Origin: GCA-958296115 sp965222445 | GTDB lineage: Bacteria; Chloroflexota; Dehalococcoidia; Lucifugimonadales; CAJWER01 | Direction: 5' to 3' | Assembly: GCA_965222445.1 (NCBI GenBank) | Contig: CBDCTY010000002.1 | Span: 1,798,001-1,862,000, forward strand | Length of the DNA stretch: 64,000 bases | Shown: positions 7,633 through 17,310 of the stretch, piece by piece | Layout of the letters: every line of letters starts with the position of its first letter | Position numbering within the stretch: position 1 is the first letter of the stretch | Notes under the pieces: model-generated | The model's input: the letters and a program-made list of their open reading frames with translations, nothing else | Database searches by the model: none | What the model was told of the DNA's origin: nothing | Position numbers and translations under genes: made by a program

Positions 7633-8784
7633 TTACGACGTGTTGCCGAGTAGGCCCCTGGCTATGATCTCCCGCATGATCTCGGACGAGCCGGCGGCGA
7701 TGGTCCAGAGCCGGTAGTCTCGCGCGAACCGCTCTACCGGCGTCTCCCTTATGTACCCGTAGCCGCCGTGCATCTGGACGCCCTCATAGGCCACCATGTT
7801 GGCTACCTCCGTGGCATGGAGCTTCGCCATCGACACCTCGGTCTCGGCCTCCGCTCCCTCCGCGAATAGGGATGCCGCGTGGTAGGTGAGTCGGCGTGCG
7901 GCTTCGAGACGGGTCGCGATGTCGGCGAACCGGTGGCGCAGGGCCTGGAGATCGGCGAGCGGCCGGCCGAATGCGACGCGCTGACGCAGGTATTCACCCG
8001 TATCCTCCAGCGCCTGCGACGCGGCGGAAATGCTGAGCACTGCCGCCAGGAGCCGCTCGCGCTGCAGGCCGGACGCGAGCTGATGGAAGCCCCGGTTCTC
8101 CTCCCCCAGGAGATTCGACCCCGGAACGCGCACGTCGTCGAATACTATCTCGGCCGTGTCGGACGACAGCATTCCCGTCTTGTCCAGCTTCTTGGCGACG
8201 GTCAGCCCCGGGGTGTCGCGCTCGACCAGCAACTGGGAGAGCTGTCGATGCCGCGGCCCCTCCCTGCCCGTCCGGGCCGATACGAAGTACAGGTCGCCGT
8301 AGACGCCGTTCGTGGTGAAGGTCTTTGAGCCATTCAGGACCCAGTCGCCGCCGTCGCGCACTGCCCTGCTGGTTATCCCGGCCATGTCGGATCCGGCGCC
8401 GGGCTCGGTGATTGCAAGGGCGCACACCTTCTCCCCGCTGATCACCGCGGGCAGGTACCGGGACTTCTGCTCGGCGGTGCCGAGCCTGGCGAGCCATGGC
8501 GAGGACATGTCGGTGTGGACGATGACGCTGAATGCGACGCCTCCGGCGCGGCAACGGGCGATCTCCTCGGCCAGCACGACCGTCATCCAGAAGTCGGCTC
8601 CGCCTCCGCCGTACTCGGGCGGATACTCCACGCCCAGGAAACCAAGGGCGCCTAGCCGGCGGAAGAGGCTGCGTGGGATCTCGCCGCGCTCCTCCCACTC
8701 GTCCACGTTGGGAACGATCTCGTCTTCCACAAATCGCCGGACTGCCGAGCGGAAGAGCTCATGCTCGTCCCGGAAATATTCCAT
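7633..8784 (-). CDS. Acyl-CoA dehydrogenase
   Basis: 383 residues, standard length for the FAD-dependent family. It oxidises an acyl-CoA to the enoyl-CoA and passes electrons to ETF. Motifs include AITEPGAGSDMAGI (substrate/FAD loop) and YEGVQMHGGYGYIRE near the C-terminus. The MCAD-type catalytic Glu is absent (IAAGSSEI), whereas QRERLLAA carries a Glu at the isovaleryl-CoA/long-chain dehydrogenase position; this assignment is inference. AGGAG precedes the ATG. It is last of a three-gene minus-strand operon, 47 nt after the acyl-CoA synthetase. Confidence 0.93.
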   Translation of the reverse strand: MEYFRDEHELFRSAVRRFVEDEIVPNVDEWEERGEIPRSLFRRLGALGFLGVEYPPEYGGGGADFWMTVVLAEEIARCRAGGVAFSVIVHTDMSSPWLARLGTAEQKSRYLPAVISGEKVCALAITEPGAGSDMAGITSRAVRDGGDWVLNGSKTFTTNGVYGDLYFVSARTGREGPRHRQLSQLLVERDTPGLTVAKKLDKTGMLSSDTAEIVFDDVRVPGSNLLGEENRGFHQLASGLQRERLLAAVLSISAASQALEDTGEYLRQRVAFGRPLADLQALRHRFADIATRLEAARRLTYHAASLFAEGAEAETEVSMAKLHATEVANMVAYEGVQMHGGYGYIRETPVERFARDYRLWTIAAGSSEIMREIIARGLLGNTS

Positions 8785-8831
8785 GCTGGCTCCTGGCTGC
8801 TTCGACCCGAAGTTTGCCCGCCCCAGACCGC

Positions 8832-10466
8832 CTACGGCGACCGCTCCCTCTCCATGCGGCGCAGCTCGTTCCGCCTTATCTTGCCGCTGATCGTCTTGGG
8901 CAGGTCGTCGACGAATTCGACTTCACGCGGGTACTTGTAGGGCGCGGTGACACGCTTCACGTGGTCCTGCAGCTCGGTAGTCAGGTCCGCGGACGGCCGG
9001 TGGCCCTGCGCCAGGACTACGAAGGCCTTCACGATCTCGCTGCGCATGGGGTCGGGCTTTCCTATCACCGCAGCCTCCGCGACCGAGTCGTGCTCCACGA
9101 GCGCCGACTCGACCTCGAACGGGCCTATGCGGTATGAGGCACTGATGATCACGTCGTCGGCCCGCCCCACGAACCAGAAGTAGCCTTCCTCGTCGCGGGT
9201 CGCCAGGTCGCCCGTGTAGTACCACCCATTCTGGAAGGCACTCTTGTTCGCTTCTGGGTTTCGCCAGTACCCGGGAAACAGGCCCACGGGCCACTCCGGC
9301 TCGGTGCGGACGGCCATGTTGCCCTCCTCCCCGTCCGGCAGCTCGGCGCCGTCCTCGTCCACGATCGCCATATAGAATCCGGGCGCCGTCACGCCCATGG
9401 ACCCAGGTCTGTACTCCATGCCTGGGAATGTGGCCGCCAGAAGCGTCGTCTCGGTCTGCCCGTACCCTTCCCATATGTGCAGGCCCGTCTGCGCGCGCCA
9501 CTCGTCGATAACCTCGGGATTGACGGCCTCCCCGGCGCCCACGACGTGCCTGAGCGCCATCGGCCTGAAGTTGCCCAAGTCCTCCTGCACCATCATCCGG
9601 TAGGCCGTCGGCGGGGCGAAGAATGTCGTTATGGGGAACTCCTCGAACATCCGCAGCGTGCCTGCCGCGTCGAAACGGCCCCTGTGGTCCCAGATGAAGA
9701 TGGCCGCGCCCATGTTCCACGGGGCGTAGAAGCTCGTCCACGCCGCTTGTGCCCAACCGGTGTCGGCCAGCGTCCAGTGGAGGTCCGTGGGCCGGTTGTC
9801 GAGCCAGAACTTGCCCGTAGCCACGTGCCCTATCGGGTAGGTGGAGTGGGTGTTCATCACCATCTTGGGGTGGCCCGTCGTGCCGGACGTGAAGTATATG
9901 ACGAGGGGGTCCGACGACGGGTTGCCCGGATGCGGCAGGCTGGCGGACGACGACTTGATCACGTCTTCGTAATCGATCCAGGGGCCCTTGCCCCCGACCA
10001 CGATTACCTTGTCCAGGGTGAGGCAATCTCCGCGGACCGCCTCGATCTTGTCGACGTTGTCGGGGTCGGTGATGGCGACCGTCGCCTCGGAGATGTTGAT
10101 CCTGTAGGTAATGTCCTTGGGCGTGAGCAGCGTCGTTCCCGGCACTGGCACTATGCCGGTCCTCATACAGCCGAGCATAATCTCCCACCACTCCATGACC
10201 CGTGGCAGCATCGTGAAGATGCGCTCGCCCGGTCTCACACCCAGCCCGGCCAGGACATTGCCTATGCGCTTCGACCTCTCCCCCATCCCGCGGAACGTCG
10301 CCTCGCGCGACACGCCGTCCTGTCCTACCCAGACCATGGCCACCTTGTTGGGGTCCCGCCCCCACTCGTCGAAGACCTCGTAAGCCCAGTTGTAGATCTC
10401 CGGCACGCTCTGGCGGAAGGTGCGGTACGTCTCGGCGTAGTCGCCGATCTGGTAGGCGTGGCTCAT
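8832..10466 (-). CDS. AMP-dependent acyl-CoA synthetase (medium-chain/benzoate type)
   Basis: 544 residues. ANL-superfamily motifs in order are YFTSGTTGHPKM (P-loop), YGQTETTLL, YYTGDLATRDEEGY and SGKIRRNELR with the catalytic lysine of the C-terminal domain. It activates a carboxylic acid with ATP and CoA. The ATG at 10466 is chosen because it overlaps the stop of the upstream CoA-transferase (ATGA), and MSHAYQIGDYAETYRTF fits the family start; the longer open frame upstream lies within the transferase gene. Sequence resembles the ACSM group; substrate unknown. Confidence 0.92.
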   Translation of the reverse strand: MSHAYQIGDYAETYRTFRQSVPEIYNWAYEVFDEWGRDPNKVAMVWVGQDGVSREATFRGMGERSKRIGNVLAGLGVRPGERIFTMLPRVMEWWEIMLGCMRTGIVPVPGTTLLTPKDITYRINISEATVAITDPDNVDKIEAVRGDCLTLDKVIVVGGKGPWIDYEDVIKSSSASLPHPGNPSSDPLVIYFTSGTTGHPKMVMNTHSTYPIGHVATGKFWLDNRPTDLHWTLADTGWAQAAWTSFYAPWNMGAAIFIWDHRGRFDAAGTLRMFEEFPITTFFAPPTAYRMMVQEDLGNFRPMALRHVVGAGEAVNPEVIDEWRAQTGLHIWEGYGQTETTLLAATFPGMEYRPGSMGVTAPGFYMAIVDEDGAELPDGEEGNMAVRTEPEWPVGLFPGYWRNPEANKSAFQNGWYYTGDLATRDEEGYFWFVGRADDVIISASYRIGPFEVESALVEHDSVAEAAVIGKPDPMRSEIVKAFVVLAQGHRPSADLTTELQDHVKRVTAPYKYPREVEFVDDLPKTISGKIRRNELRRMERERSP

Positions 10467-11644
10467 GGCGCCGCCGTTTGCTCCACGGCGCCGAACACAC
10501 CTACGGCTCGGAGGCCTTCGATCTCGGCCTGCGTGTAGCCAATCCCGGCGAGTATGTCGTCGCACTGTTCGCCGAGGGCTGGCGGGGCCTTTGACGGGCC
10601 GATTCGCCCGGTCGAGAAGCGCGCCGGCTGCCCCAGGAAGGTGCTCCCGCCGACGGAGGCGAACATGCCCCGCGCCATGAAATGAGGAGAGTCCAGGACT
10701 TCATCGAGGTCGGCGACGGCGGCGGCTGGCACGTCGGCGTCAAGCAGCGCCTCCTCCCAGTCGGAGGCCGTCCTGGTGGGGAACACCTCCGCGAGCGCCG
10801 CCCTGATGCCGTCGGCCTCCCTCAGCCGCTCGTCGAGATCCATCCCGGCCATCTCGTCAAGTCCGGCGACGCTGCAGAATCGGTCCCAGAAATGGTCCTC
10901 GTGGACGACGCCGAGGCTGAGCCACCGGCCATCGGCGCACGGGAAGAGGCCGTAGTGCGGTATGAAAGTGACGTTTGGGCTGCGCCCGTCTTCCTTAGGG
11001 TCCCCACTTCTTCCGACCTCCAGCCCCATGAGGGCCAGAGCCGCGTCGGTCATCGAGAGGTCGATGTATGCGCCCGCGCCGGACGCGCTCCGGCCCGCTA
11101 CGGCAGCCAGAGTCATGATGGCGGCGTATAGCCCCGACACAAGGTCGGAGAACAGGACGGCTGGAGGCCACGGCCGCCCCTCGACCGCCGCCTGGAGGCC
11201 CATGTAGCCGCTGAGCGCAAGGTAATTCACGTCATGCCCGGGCCTGTCGCGCCACGGCCCATCCTGGCCGAAACCCGAGATCGAGCAGTAGACCAACCCT
11301 GTGTTGTCCCCGGACAGGGTGGCGTAGTCCGCCCCAAGCCGTTCGGCCACACCCGGCCGCCAGCCTTCGAGGACTATGTCCGTCCGCTGGGCAAGCCTGC
11401 GGAGCACCCGCCTGCCGTCGTCGGTCTTCAGGTCGAGGGCGATGCTCTCCTTGCCGTGATTGATGCTCGCCCAGATGCCGGGGCTGTGGCGGAGCGGGTC
11501 TCCCCCAGGCGGCTCTACCTTGATCACACGGGCACCCAGATCTCCCAGGATTGTGGAGCAGAACGGCCCGGGGACGTTGACGGTCAGGTCGAGGACCGAA
11601 ACATGCCCCAGAGGCCCACGACTATCGTCGCTCAAGGGACTCAT
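10463..11644 (-). CDS. CaiB/BaiF class III CoA-transferase
   Basis: 393 residues. The N-terminus VSVLDLTVNVPGPFCSTILG and GARVIKVEPPGGDPLR are characteristic of family III CoA-transferases, as is NHGKESIALDLKTDDGR. The conserved Asp nucleophile is probably in the segment SMTDAALALMG. It moves CoA between organic acids. Its stop overlaps the synthetase start by 4 nt, so the two products are probably made together. With the dehydrogenase they form an acid-degradation module. Confidence 0.92.
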   Translation of the reverse strand: MSPLSDDSRGPLGHVSVLDLTVNVPGPFCSTILGDLGARVIKVEPPGGDPLRHSPGIWASINHGKESIALDLKTDDGRRVLRRLAQRTDIVLEGWRPGVAERLGADYATLSGDNTGLVYCSISGFGQDGPWRDRPGHDVNYLALSGYMGLQAAVEGRPWPPAVLFSDLVSGLYAAIMTLAAVAGRSASGAGAYIDLSMTDAALALMGLEVGRSGDPKEDGRSPNVTFIPHYGLFPCADGRWLSLGVVHEDHFWDRFCSVAGLDEMAGMDLDERLREADGIRAALAEVFPTRTASDWEEALLDADVPAAAVADLDEVLDSPHFMARGMFASVGGSTFLGQPARFSTGRIGPSKAPPALGEQCDDILAGIGYTQAEIEGLRAVGVFGAVEQTAAP

Positions 11645-11692
11645 CGTCCGACGGCTGCATCACTCGGTTGCCTTCCTACCCTTGGCTATGTA

Positions 11693-12367
11693 TCAGCCTG
11701 AACTGCTTCCTGTGAATCGGCCAACGAACTTGGATCCGTCCCTATTCTTAAGCCCGGACCCGATAAGAGCAATCTCTTTGGGAAGCACTATGCCTCCGGA
11801 GAAGACCAGCTTCATGGCGTCCTCGACCGTAAGGTCGGTCTCGAGGATCTCTCCCTCCGGTACGAAGGCTATGTTGCCTGAGGTTGGGTTGGGAACCGTG
11901 GGTATGTAGATAATGACTATGGGCTCTTTTCTGTCGGGGGCATTGAGGGAGCCCGTTACGAAGCCTATAGCTACGGAGCCTTCCCGGGGCCACTCCACAA
12001 AGACGACGCGGCTGAAGTGCTGCTGCGACGAGAGGGCCCGTATCACCTTCTCCGAGACGCCGTATACCGCGCTGACGATGGGGATGTGGTTCAGGACCAC
12101 GCTGTTCCACTCCATGACCTTCCGCCCCGGCATTGTGGAGACCAGCAGTCCAATGGCGTAGCAGATGACTATGAGTGTAAGCAGTCCTATCCCCGGCACG
12201 TCCCAAGGCCGATCTTCTACAAACGGCCGTATGGCATCGTCCGTGCGACCGATGATGACGAGGATGATTACGGTAGTGACCAGCAGAGGAAGGAGGGCCA
12301 AGAGCCCGGCCAGAGTCCTGCCGACGACGTGTCTCTCTATACGCTTGAATGCGCGCCAGAGAACCAA
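11693..12367 (-). CDS. DUF502 family membrane protein
   Basis: 224 residues. Two hydrophobic segments near the N-terminus (LAGLLALLPLLVTTVIILVI and IGLLTLIVICYAIGLLV) are followed by the DUF502 core with IPIVSAVYGVSEKV, a glycine-rich stretch and IPTVPNPTSGNIAFVPEGEI. The family is conserved but of unknown function. A TTG start is used, preceded by an AGGG-rich stretch. It lies 48 nt upstream of the CoA-transferase on the same strand and might be co-transcribed. The divergent gene starts 282 bp away. Confidence 0.85.
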   Translation of the reverse strand: MVLWRAFKRIERHVVGRTLAGLLALLPLLVTTVIILVIIGRTDDAIRPFVEDRPWDVPGIGLLTLIVICYAIGLLVSTMPGRKVMEWNSVVLNHIPIVSAVYGVSEKVIRALSSQQHFSRVVFVEWPREGSVAIGFVTGSLNAPDRKEPIVIIYIPTVPNPTSGNIAFVPEGEILETDLTVEDAMKLVFSGGIVLPKEIALIGSGLKNRDGSKFVGRFTGSSSG

Positions 12368-12649
12368 GGCCCTACCCTTGTTTTCGCAAACTGGATCTTT
12401 CGTCCCTACTCAATTGGCGAAGACGGCTGGTTGAAGAATGACCTTCCCAAGCCACCCGTACTGTAGCGGAACGGTCGCGCGGATTCAATGTGGGGAACTA
12501 CAGAATATGAGGAATATCAACCTGAGGAGCTGGCAAACTCGCGCCGCCCGCGCAGACCTGGGTGCCTGAACAAAGTCAAAACTTTGGATAGAACTCAGTT
12601 GACTATTTTCCCAGAATACGGCTAGCCTGTCACCATGTGGAGGTTTCAT

Positions 12650-14887
12650 ATGGAAAAAATAACGCGTTCTGCAATCTTGATCCTCGTCTTGGCTCTCTTC
12701 GCCGGCACCCAGTGGGCTGCGGCCCAGGACGTTTCGGCCGACTCGGGTTTCTCGCGACCCATCACGACGATCGTGGTCGACGGTATCTCGGCGCGTTCAT
12801 CGGAGGATGCGGCAGATCTCGCAATCTCCTTCGTGAGCCTGCTAGACACTCTCCAGAACGATGATCTGTTCATGCTGATGGTGACCGACGACTCCACACA
12901 CTTCGTCGGTCCATACCGGCCTACGGACCCCGCCTACAATCAGGTGCGGGCGGATTTCGACGCCATTCTGCGATGGCCGATCACCATCAGGTCGGACGAC
13001 TTGGAGAAGGCGCTGGTCGAGACCTATGCAGCCCTCAGCGAGGAGCGGGCGGCGGAGGGGTCCAGCATCTACCTGCTCGTCGGGGACTCACCCCAAAACG
13101 ACTTCGATAGTCTCTCTTCCAGCGTGAAGCCACTGGTCGCGAAGCTGGCGGAGCGGGGCTGGAGCCTCAGCGGCGTCAGCCTCCCGGGTGCTTCGAGCTC
13201 GGCAAAGAGCTTCCTGGGCGAGGCATCGTCGGCTTCGGGAGGGCGTATGGTGGACCTGTCCACATCCGCGGGGCTCTCAGCCGCCGCCGACAACGCGCTC
13301 GGTCTGCAGGCACGAGGGACCCTGACGGAGGTCGGCAGCAGGACCCTGTCACCAAACGAAATCATGAGCTCGGTCGTCAGCGTCGCGCCAGGCACGAGCA
13401 ATACCACGATCCTCATCTTCAAAGACTCGGAACAGGGCTCGTTCCAGCTCAGCGACCCGACCGGTTTCGCCCTATCCGAAGAGCGCACGGCGTACCAGGT
13501 CGACGAGTCCCCCAATGCCATCGTCTGGGAGATCCAGGACCCGACCCCCGGCCACTGGAAGGTCGACGGCCGGGGCGTAGATGGAAACGTATCGGTGTGG
13601 GACTATTCGAGCAACTCCTACAGGATCGTCTTGCCGCCTGTCGGTACGGTTCCCCTGGGCGAGCCGTCCTTCATAACGGCCTACATCGCCGAGGATGATC
13701 GCCTGGTCAAGCTCGACGACGTTCAGGTCATTGCGCGCGTAACGACGCCCGACGAAGCTAGCATGAAACTCGAGATGCGCGACGACGGTACCGGGGCCGA
13801 CCAGGTTGCCGGCGATGGCTTGTACTCCACGCAGCTGCCGCCTCTGTCCTCAGCCGGGGACTATAAGGTCCAGCTCGAGCTCTCATGGGCCGACTTCAAC
13901 CACAACCTCACCTCGTTCGAGAGCTTCCGGGCAGAGGAGTACCCGAGCGTCCTCGTGGACAGCCTCGCGATAGAGGAGCTGGTGCCTGGGGAGCGGACAC
14001 ACATCGCCGACGTGCTGATCCACATCGACAGCGCACCGTACTCGGTCCCTCATGAGGCCCTGATTCCCATCGTAAACGCGGCCCCGGGTTCGGAGGCCGA
14101 AGTGGAGATCGTACCCAGGAGCCTGTTCGGCAGCGGCCCGGCGTGGGAGTACGACGTATTCCTGACCGTCTCGGAGCCGGGCACGTACTCCGTCGCCCTC
14201 CAGCTGACGGCCGAGTTCGGAGGAGCTGCGTTCTCCAAGCTCTCTGAGATGATCGTCCTGCGGTCGGAGGACGCAGGAATTCCAGCCGTCGCCCCACCGA
14301 TTGAGAAGCCCGCCGCAGTACAGCCCGCCGCAGTACAGCCCGTTGCTGTCCAACCTGCCGTTGCCCAGCCGGCCGCAGTACAGCCCGTTGCTGTCCAACC
14401 TGCCGTTGCCCAGCCGGCCGCAGTGCAGCCGGTCGCCGCGCAGCCCGTACCTGCAATCACGGCACAGGACCCGGTGTCTCTCCAGTGGATCGCCTTGCTG
14501 GTCGTGCCTCTGCTGGCAATTGCGGGCGGCGCAGGGATCTATTTCCTGCTTCAGACGCGGCCTTACGGCTACATATACGGCGACAGGGAGGAGCGCCTTG
14601 CGGACTTCGGAGCACTCAAGCGCAATCCGCTTGTCTCTATCTTCCGCCGAAGCTACGTGAGGGGTATGGAGCTCGGCATACCGGGCCTCGAAAACGTAAT
14701 CTTCAGGTTCTCTGGAGGCACCATACGAGTTAGTCGTGATAAAGGCGATCAGACTGTGCGCGTCAACAATCAACCGCTGATCGACCAGACGGTCATACAG
14801 AACAGGACCTGGATCGGTGCGAGCGGTAAGCTCTACACCTTCCTGATGCTGCCGCCGGGTCTGCCCGAGGGAGCCAGCGCGGACTGA
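12650..14887 (+). CDS. Secreted VWA-like protein with C-terminal membrane anchor
   Basis: 745 residues from ATG 12650, chosen for GGAGG at 12639-12643, six nt upstream. A signal peptide (ITRSAILILVLALFAGTQWA) is followed by a von Willebrand A-like region (TTIVVDGISARSS, about residues 40-230). The DxSxS metal site is degenerate. Next come a beta-sandwich, probably Ig-like, a VQP/VAQP low-complexity linker (about residues 550-605) and one transmembrane helix (LQWIALLVVPLLAIAGGAGI). A cytoplasmic tail of about 100 residues with beta-rich composition ends the protein. It probably sits on the outer face of the membrane. Function unknown. Confidence 0.75.
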   Translation: MEKITRSAILILVLALFAGTQWAAAQDVSADSGFSRPITTIVVDGISARSSEDAADLAISFVSLLDTLQNDDLFMLMVTDDSTHFVGPYRPTDPAYNQVRADFDAILRWPITIRSDDLEKALVETYAALSEERAAEGSSIYLLVGDSPQNDFDSLSSSVKPLVAKLAERGWSLSGVSLPGASSSAKSFLGEASSASGGRMVDLSTSAGLSAAADNALGLQARGTLTEVGSRTLSPNEIMSSVVSVAPGTSNTTILIFKDSEQGSFQLSDPTGFALSEERTAYQVDESPNAIVWEIQDPTPGHWKVDGRGVDGNVSVWDYSSNSYRIVLPPVGTVPLGEPSFITAYIAEDDRLVKLDDVQVIARVTTPDEASMKLEMRDDGTGADQVAGDGLYSTQLPPLSSAGDYKVQLELSWADFNHNLTSFESFRAEEYPSVLVDSLAIEELVPGERTHIADVLIHIDSAPYSVPHEALIPIVNAAPGSEAEVEIVPRSLFGSGPAWEYDVFLTVSEPGTYSVALQLTAEFGGAAFSKLSEMIVLRSEDAGIPAVAPPIEKPAAVQPAAVQPVAVQPAVAQPAAVQPVAVQPAVAQPAAVQPVAAQPVPAITAQDPVSLQWIALLVVPLLAIAGGAGIYFLLQTRPYGYIYGDREERLADFGALKRNPLVSIFRRSYVRGMELGIPGLENVIFRFSGGTIRVSRDKGDQTVRVNNQPLIDQTVIQNRTWIGASGKLYTFLMLPPGLPEGASAD
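14312..14455 (+). repeat. In-frame 45-bp repeats coding the VQP/VAQP linker
   Basis: Two near-identical units containing GTTGCTGTCCAACCTGCCG, plus shorter partial copies of GCAGTACAGCCC, encode alternating AAVQPVAVQPAVAQP. Near-identity at the DNA level suggests recent slippage or unequal crossover. The region is a flexible spacer between the extracellular domains and the membrane helix. Confidence 0.8.
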
Positions 14888-14925
14888 CGCCGCACTACCA
14901 CCAGCCGAGGACCATTCGACAAGAC

Positions 14926-14956
14926 AAGAGGACCGCCCACGATGGGCGGTCCTCTT
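14926..14956. terminator. Bidirectional terminator
   Basis: A 14-bp perfect stem, AAGAGGACCGCCCA (14926-14939) with TGGGCGGTCCTCTT (14943-14956), and a 3-nt loop. It sits between two convergent genes, the VWA-like protein and the cyclophilin, and could serve both. Confidence 0.8.
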
Positions 14957-14993
14957 CGTTCGTGGTTGCCCACTTACGTTCGAGGGAAGAGCG

Positions 14994-15761
14994 TTACTCT
15001 TCCGTGATCGTGATCGTCTTGATGGCATCACCCGGCGTCCTTGAAGTTGCCGGGTCGCGGATGGAAAGTGCGTTGACGACTTCCATGCCGTCGGTGACGC
15101 GGCCGAACACCGTATGGCAGGACACGCCCCGCTGGGAGCAGTCCTTGGCAGTGCCGTCCGCTTCGTAGCCGTCCAGGAAGGGTGTGGGTATGAAGGTGAT
15201 GAAGAACTGGCTGCCGTTCGTGGCGGTGCCGCCCGAGTTGGCCATCGACAGAGTACCGGGGCTATCGTGCCTGCGCAGGGGGCTCACCTCGTTCTCAAAG
15301 CTGTAGCCAGGACCTCCCGTGCCCGTGCCCGTTGGGTCGCCGCCCTGGGCCATGAATCCCTCGATCACGCGGTGGAAGGTGACGCCGTCGTAGAAGCCGT
15401 CCTTCGCCAGGAACACGAAGCTGTTGACGGTCTTCGGGGCCTCCTTGGCGTAGAGCTCGACCGTGAAGGCACCGCCCTTCGCCAATTCGAAGGTGGCCGT
15501 GTAGGACTTCTCGGGGTCTATTGACATTGAGGGAGGGCTGTCGTATTGCTTCCTTCTCACTATGGGCTCCTTGGGTGCGGGTACGGGGGTTCGTCTCGTA
15601 ACCGGTGTGCTGGCCGGCTGGGCAGCCGCCGCCTTCTCCGCCGCGGTGCTCGCTATTCCAGTCGGCTCCGCAGTGTCCTCGTCGCCCGATCCGCACGCGG
15701 CCAAGAGACCTACTGCAAGGATGACGACCAGGGGTATGAGGAATCCGTATGCTCTTTTCAT
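14994..15761 (-). CDS. Cyclophilin-type peptidyl-prolyl isomerase, lipoprotein
   Basis: 255 residues. The N-terminus is a lipoprotein signal with lipobox LLAAC, then a Thr/Pro/Ala linker, then a cyclophilin domain from about residue 85 (YTATFELAKGGAFTVELYAK, VTFHRVIEGFMAQGGDPTG, NGSQFFITF). The catalytic Arg of FHRVI and the Phe of SQFFIT are present. It would accelerate proline isomerisation of proteins outside the cytoplasmic membrane. Convergent with the previous gene across a shared terminator. Confidence 0.92.
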   Translation of the reverse strand: MKRAYGFLIPLVVILAVGLLAACGSGDEDTAEPTGIASTAAEKAAAAQPASTPVTRRTPVPAPKEPIVRRKQYDSPPSMSIDPEKSYTATFELAKGGAFTVELYAKEAPKTVNSFVFLAKDGFYDGVTFHRVIEGFMAQGGDPTGTGTGGPGYSFENEVSPLRRHDSPGTLSMANSGGTATNGSQFFITFIPTPFLDGYEADGTAKDCSQRGVSCHTVFGRVTDGMEVVNALSIRDPATSRTPGDAIKTITITEE

Positions 15762-15956
15762 GGCGACCTAGCCTGCCTGCCGTATTGCCCCTGCCGACGA
15801 CCGCGATGGTCCGTCGCCCAGGAGCGGGCACCATTCTACAATCAAACATCTGGGCACGCTACCGGGGTCGATTGGCGCCCGAAGCCGCTGCGGGGCCCTG
15901 ATAGCAGTCGAAGTGGCTGTTCAGTCTTGATGAGAAATCCAGGAATCGCCCTCTCC

Positions 15957-16052
15957 CGTTGTCATTCTGAGGAGCGCAGCGACGAAGAATCTAAAGTCCT
16001 TGCACACACACCGGGCCGTCCAGAAATGGACAGCCCCCGATGGCAGGCCTTA
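15957..16052. repeat. REP-like repeat upstream of a MITE
   Basis: GTCATTCTGAGGAGCGCAGC begins a short repeat related to those at 45.44-45.49 and 45.83-45.93 kb. The gap 15762-16429 holds this repeat, one MITE-A and about 270 bp in which I see no gene. Confidence 0.5.
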
Positions 16053-16152
16053 TACCAAGTCACCGTGATGCCGCCGTATATGTGCGGCCAGGGAGTGGGT
16101 TCCCGCCTTCGCGGGAATGACGGCTTTACGGCGCGCTCAAAACGAAATGGTA
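16053..16152 (-). mobile_element. MITE-A copy 3 (100 bp)
   Basis: TACCAAGTCACCG to GAAATGGTA, flanked by TTA at 16050-16052 and 16153-16155. One terminal base differs from other copies (AATGGTA instead of ATTGGTA). Confidence 0.85.
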
Positions 16153-16429
16153 TTAGATTCCTCACTCCGCTGACTCTGCGTTCGGAATGACAATTTGGGG
16201 ACCCTCAAGATTCAACTCATGGAGACTGAACACTTACCAGTCGAAGTCGACCACGGCAGGCGAGCGCGGTTACCTGCTACAATGGCGCCCATCCCGCCCC
16301 GACGTGGAGATGGAGCGCCCAGTAAGGCGGCGGATAGGCACGCCCTCCCATCTGGGCGGCGCCCGGTCCGAACCGATCTTTTTTGACTCAATCAAGAGAC
16401 CGCCGCAGTAGGATGCCGGAGGGGTTGGA

Positions 16430-17278
16430 ATGGTAGTGACATTGACTGGACTCAGAGAAAAGGCGTCGCTCGCGTTCGTGCTCGCAATCGCCGCGGCACT
16501 GCTCGCGGTCGGATGCTCGGGCGGCTCCGAGCCGGAACCGGAGCCGACTGCCGCCCCCACCGCGGCGCCTGCCGCACCTGCGGCCGCCCCCAAGTCGGCG
16601 GCGCCTACCCCTGCTGCGCCAACTGCTGCAGCCAAGTCGGAGGAGCCCACGCCGACGCCGACAGCCGAGCCCGCGACGGAGTCCGTCGGCGAACTGTCCC
16701 CCGAAGACGCAGCAGCCGCCGCAGCTTCCGTCTTCCCCTTCGAGCGGTTCAGCGGTCTGGATGGATGCGCTTCGGGCGCCTCTATTGACGACCAGAAGGC
16801 CACTCTCGTTGCCATTTCCAAGTCGCTCTATGTAGGTATGACGGCGTACGACGAGGAGAAGCCCCGGATTACACATCTGGGGGGCACAGCGGTGGACCCT
16901 ACCGCCCGAGACCACCGACCTACCCAGGGTATCCGCCTGCTGATCGAAATCAACGGCGACGATCATGGGGGGGTGTTCGAGAAGAAGGCCAGCCTCAACC
17001 TCTGGATGCGGGAGTCCTACAACGTGCTCTTCAATGCGGGGTGCGACCTGCTGACACTGGTTGAGATGTCCGGCTACGGCGCGGCCCTTGGCCGCCACCC
17101 CATCGGTCCGGCTGCACTCTCCTGGGCCATCACGTTCAAGACCAAGATGACCAAGGAGGCTGCCGAGACCGTTGACTGGGAAGCCCGCGAGGAGCTCGAC
17201 TTCGACGACATTTGGGAGACCATGATCCTCAATTTCAGGTGGGAGCAGGCCCTCAAGGGCACTCCGGTGGGCCAGTGA
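16430..17278 (+). CDS. Lipoprotein of unknown function with Pro/Ala/Thr linker
   Basis: 282 residues. GGAGGGG (16418-16424) precedes the ATG by five nt. The signal ends in lipobox LLAVGC. A low-complexity segment rich in Ala, Pro, Thr and Glu (about residues 28-90) links it to a folded domain of roughly 185 residues that I do not recognise. The folded part contains two cysteines (LDGCASG and NAGCDLL) and is likely extracytoplasmic. No family match is claimed. Confidence 0.8.
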   Translation: MVVTLTGLREKASLAFVLAIAAALLAVGCSGGSEPEPEPTAAPTAAPAAPAAAPKSAAPTPAAPTAAAKSEEPTPTPTAEPATESVGELSPEDAAAAAASVFPFERFSGLDGCASGASIDDQKATLVAISKSLYVGMTAYDEEKPRITHLGGTAVDPTARDHRPTQGIRLLIEINGDDHGGVFEKKASLNLWMRESYNVLFNAGCDLLTLVEMSGYGAALGRHPIGPAALSWAITFKTKMTKEAAETVDWEAREELDFDDIWETMILNFRWEQALKGTPVGQ

Positions 17279-17310
17279 CCAACCGCCCTACGCCGGCCTG
17301 AGCCGACTCG

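Noticed and set aside
13883..15031. Minus-strand open frame opposite the VWA-like gene
   Set aside because: Its repetitive middle is the complement of the VQP linker repeats; it also crosses the shared terminator.
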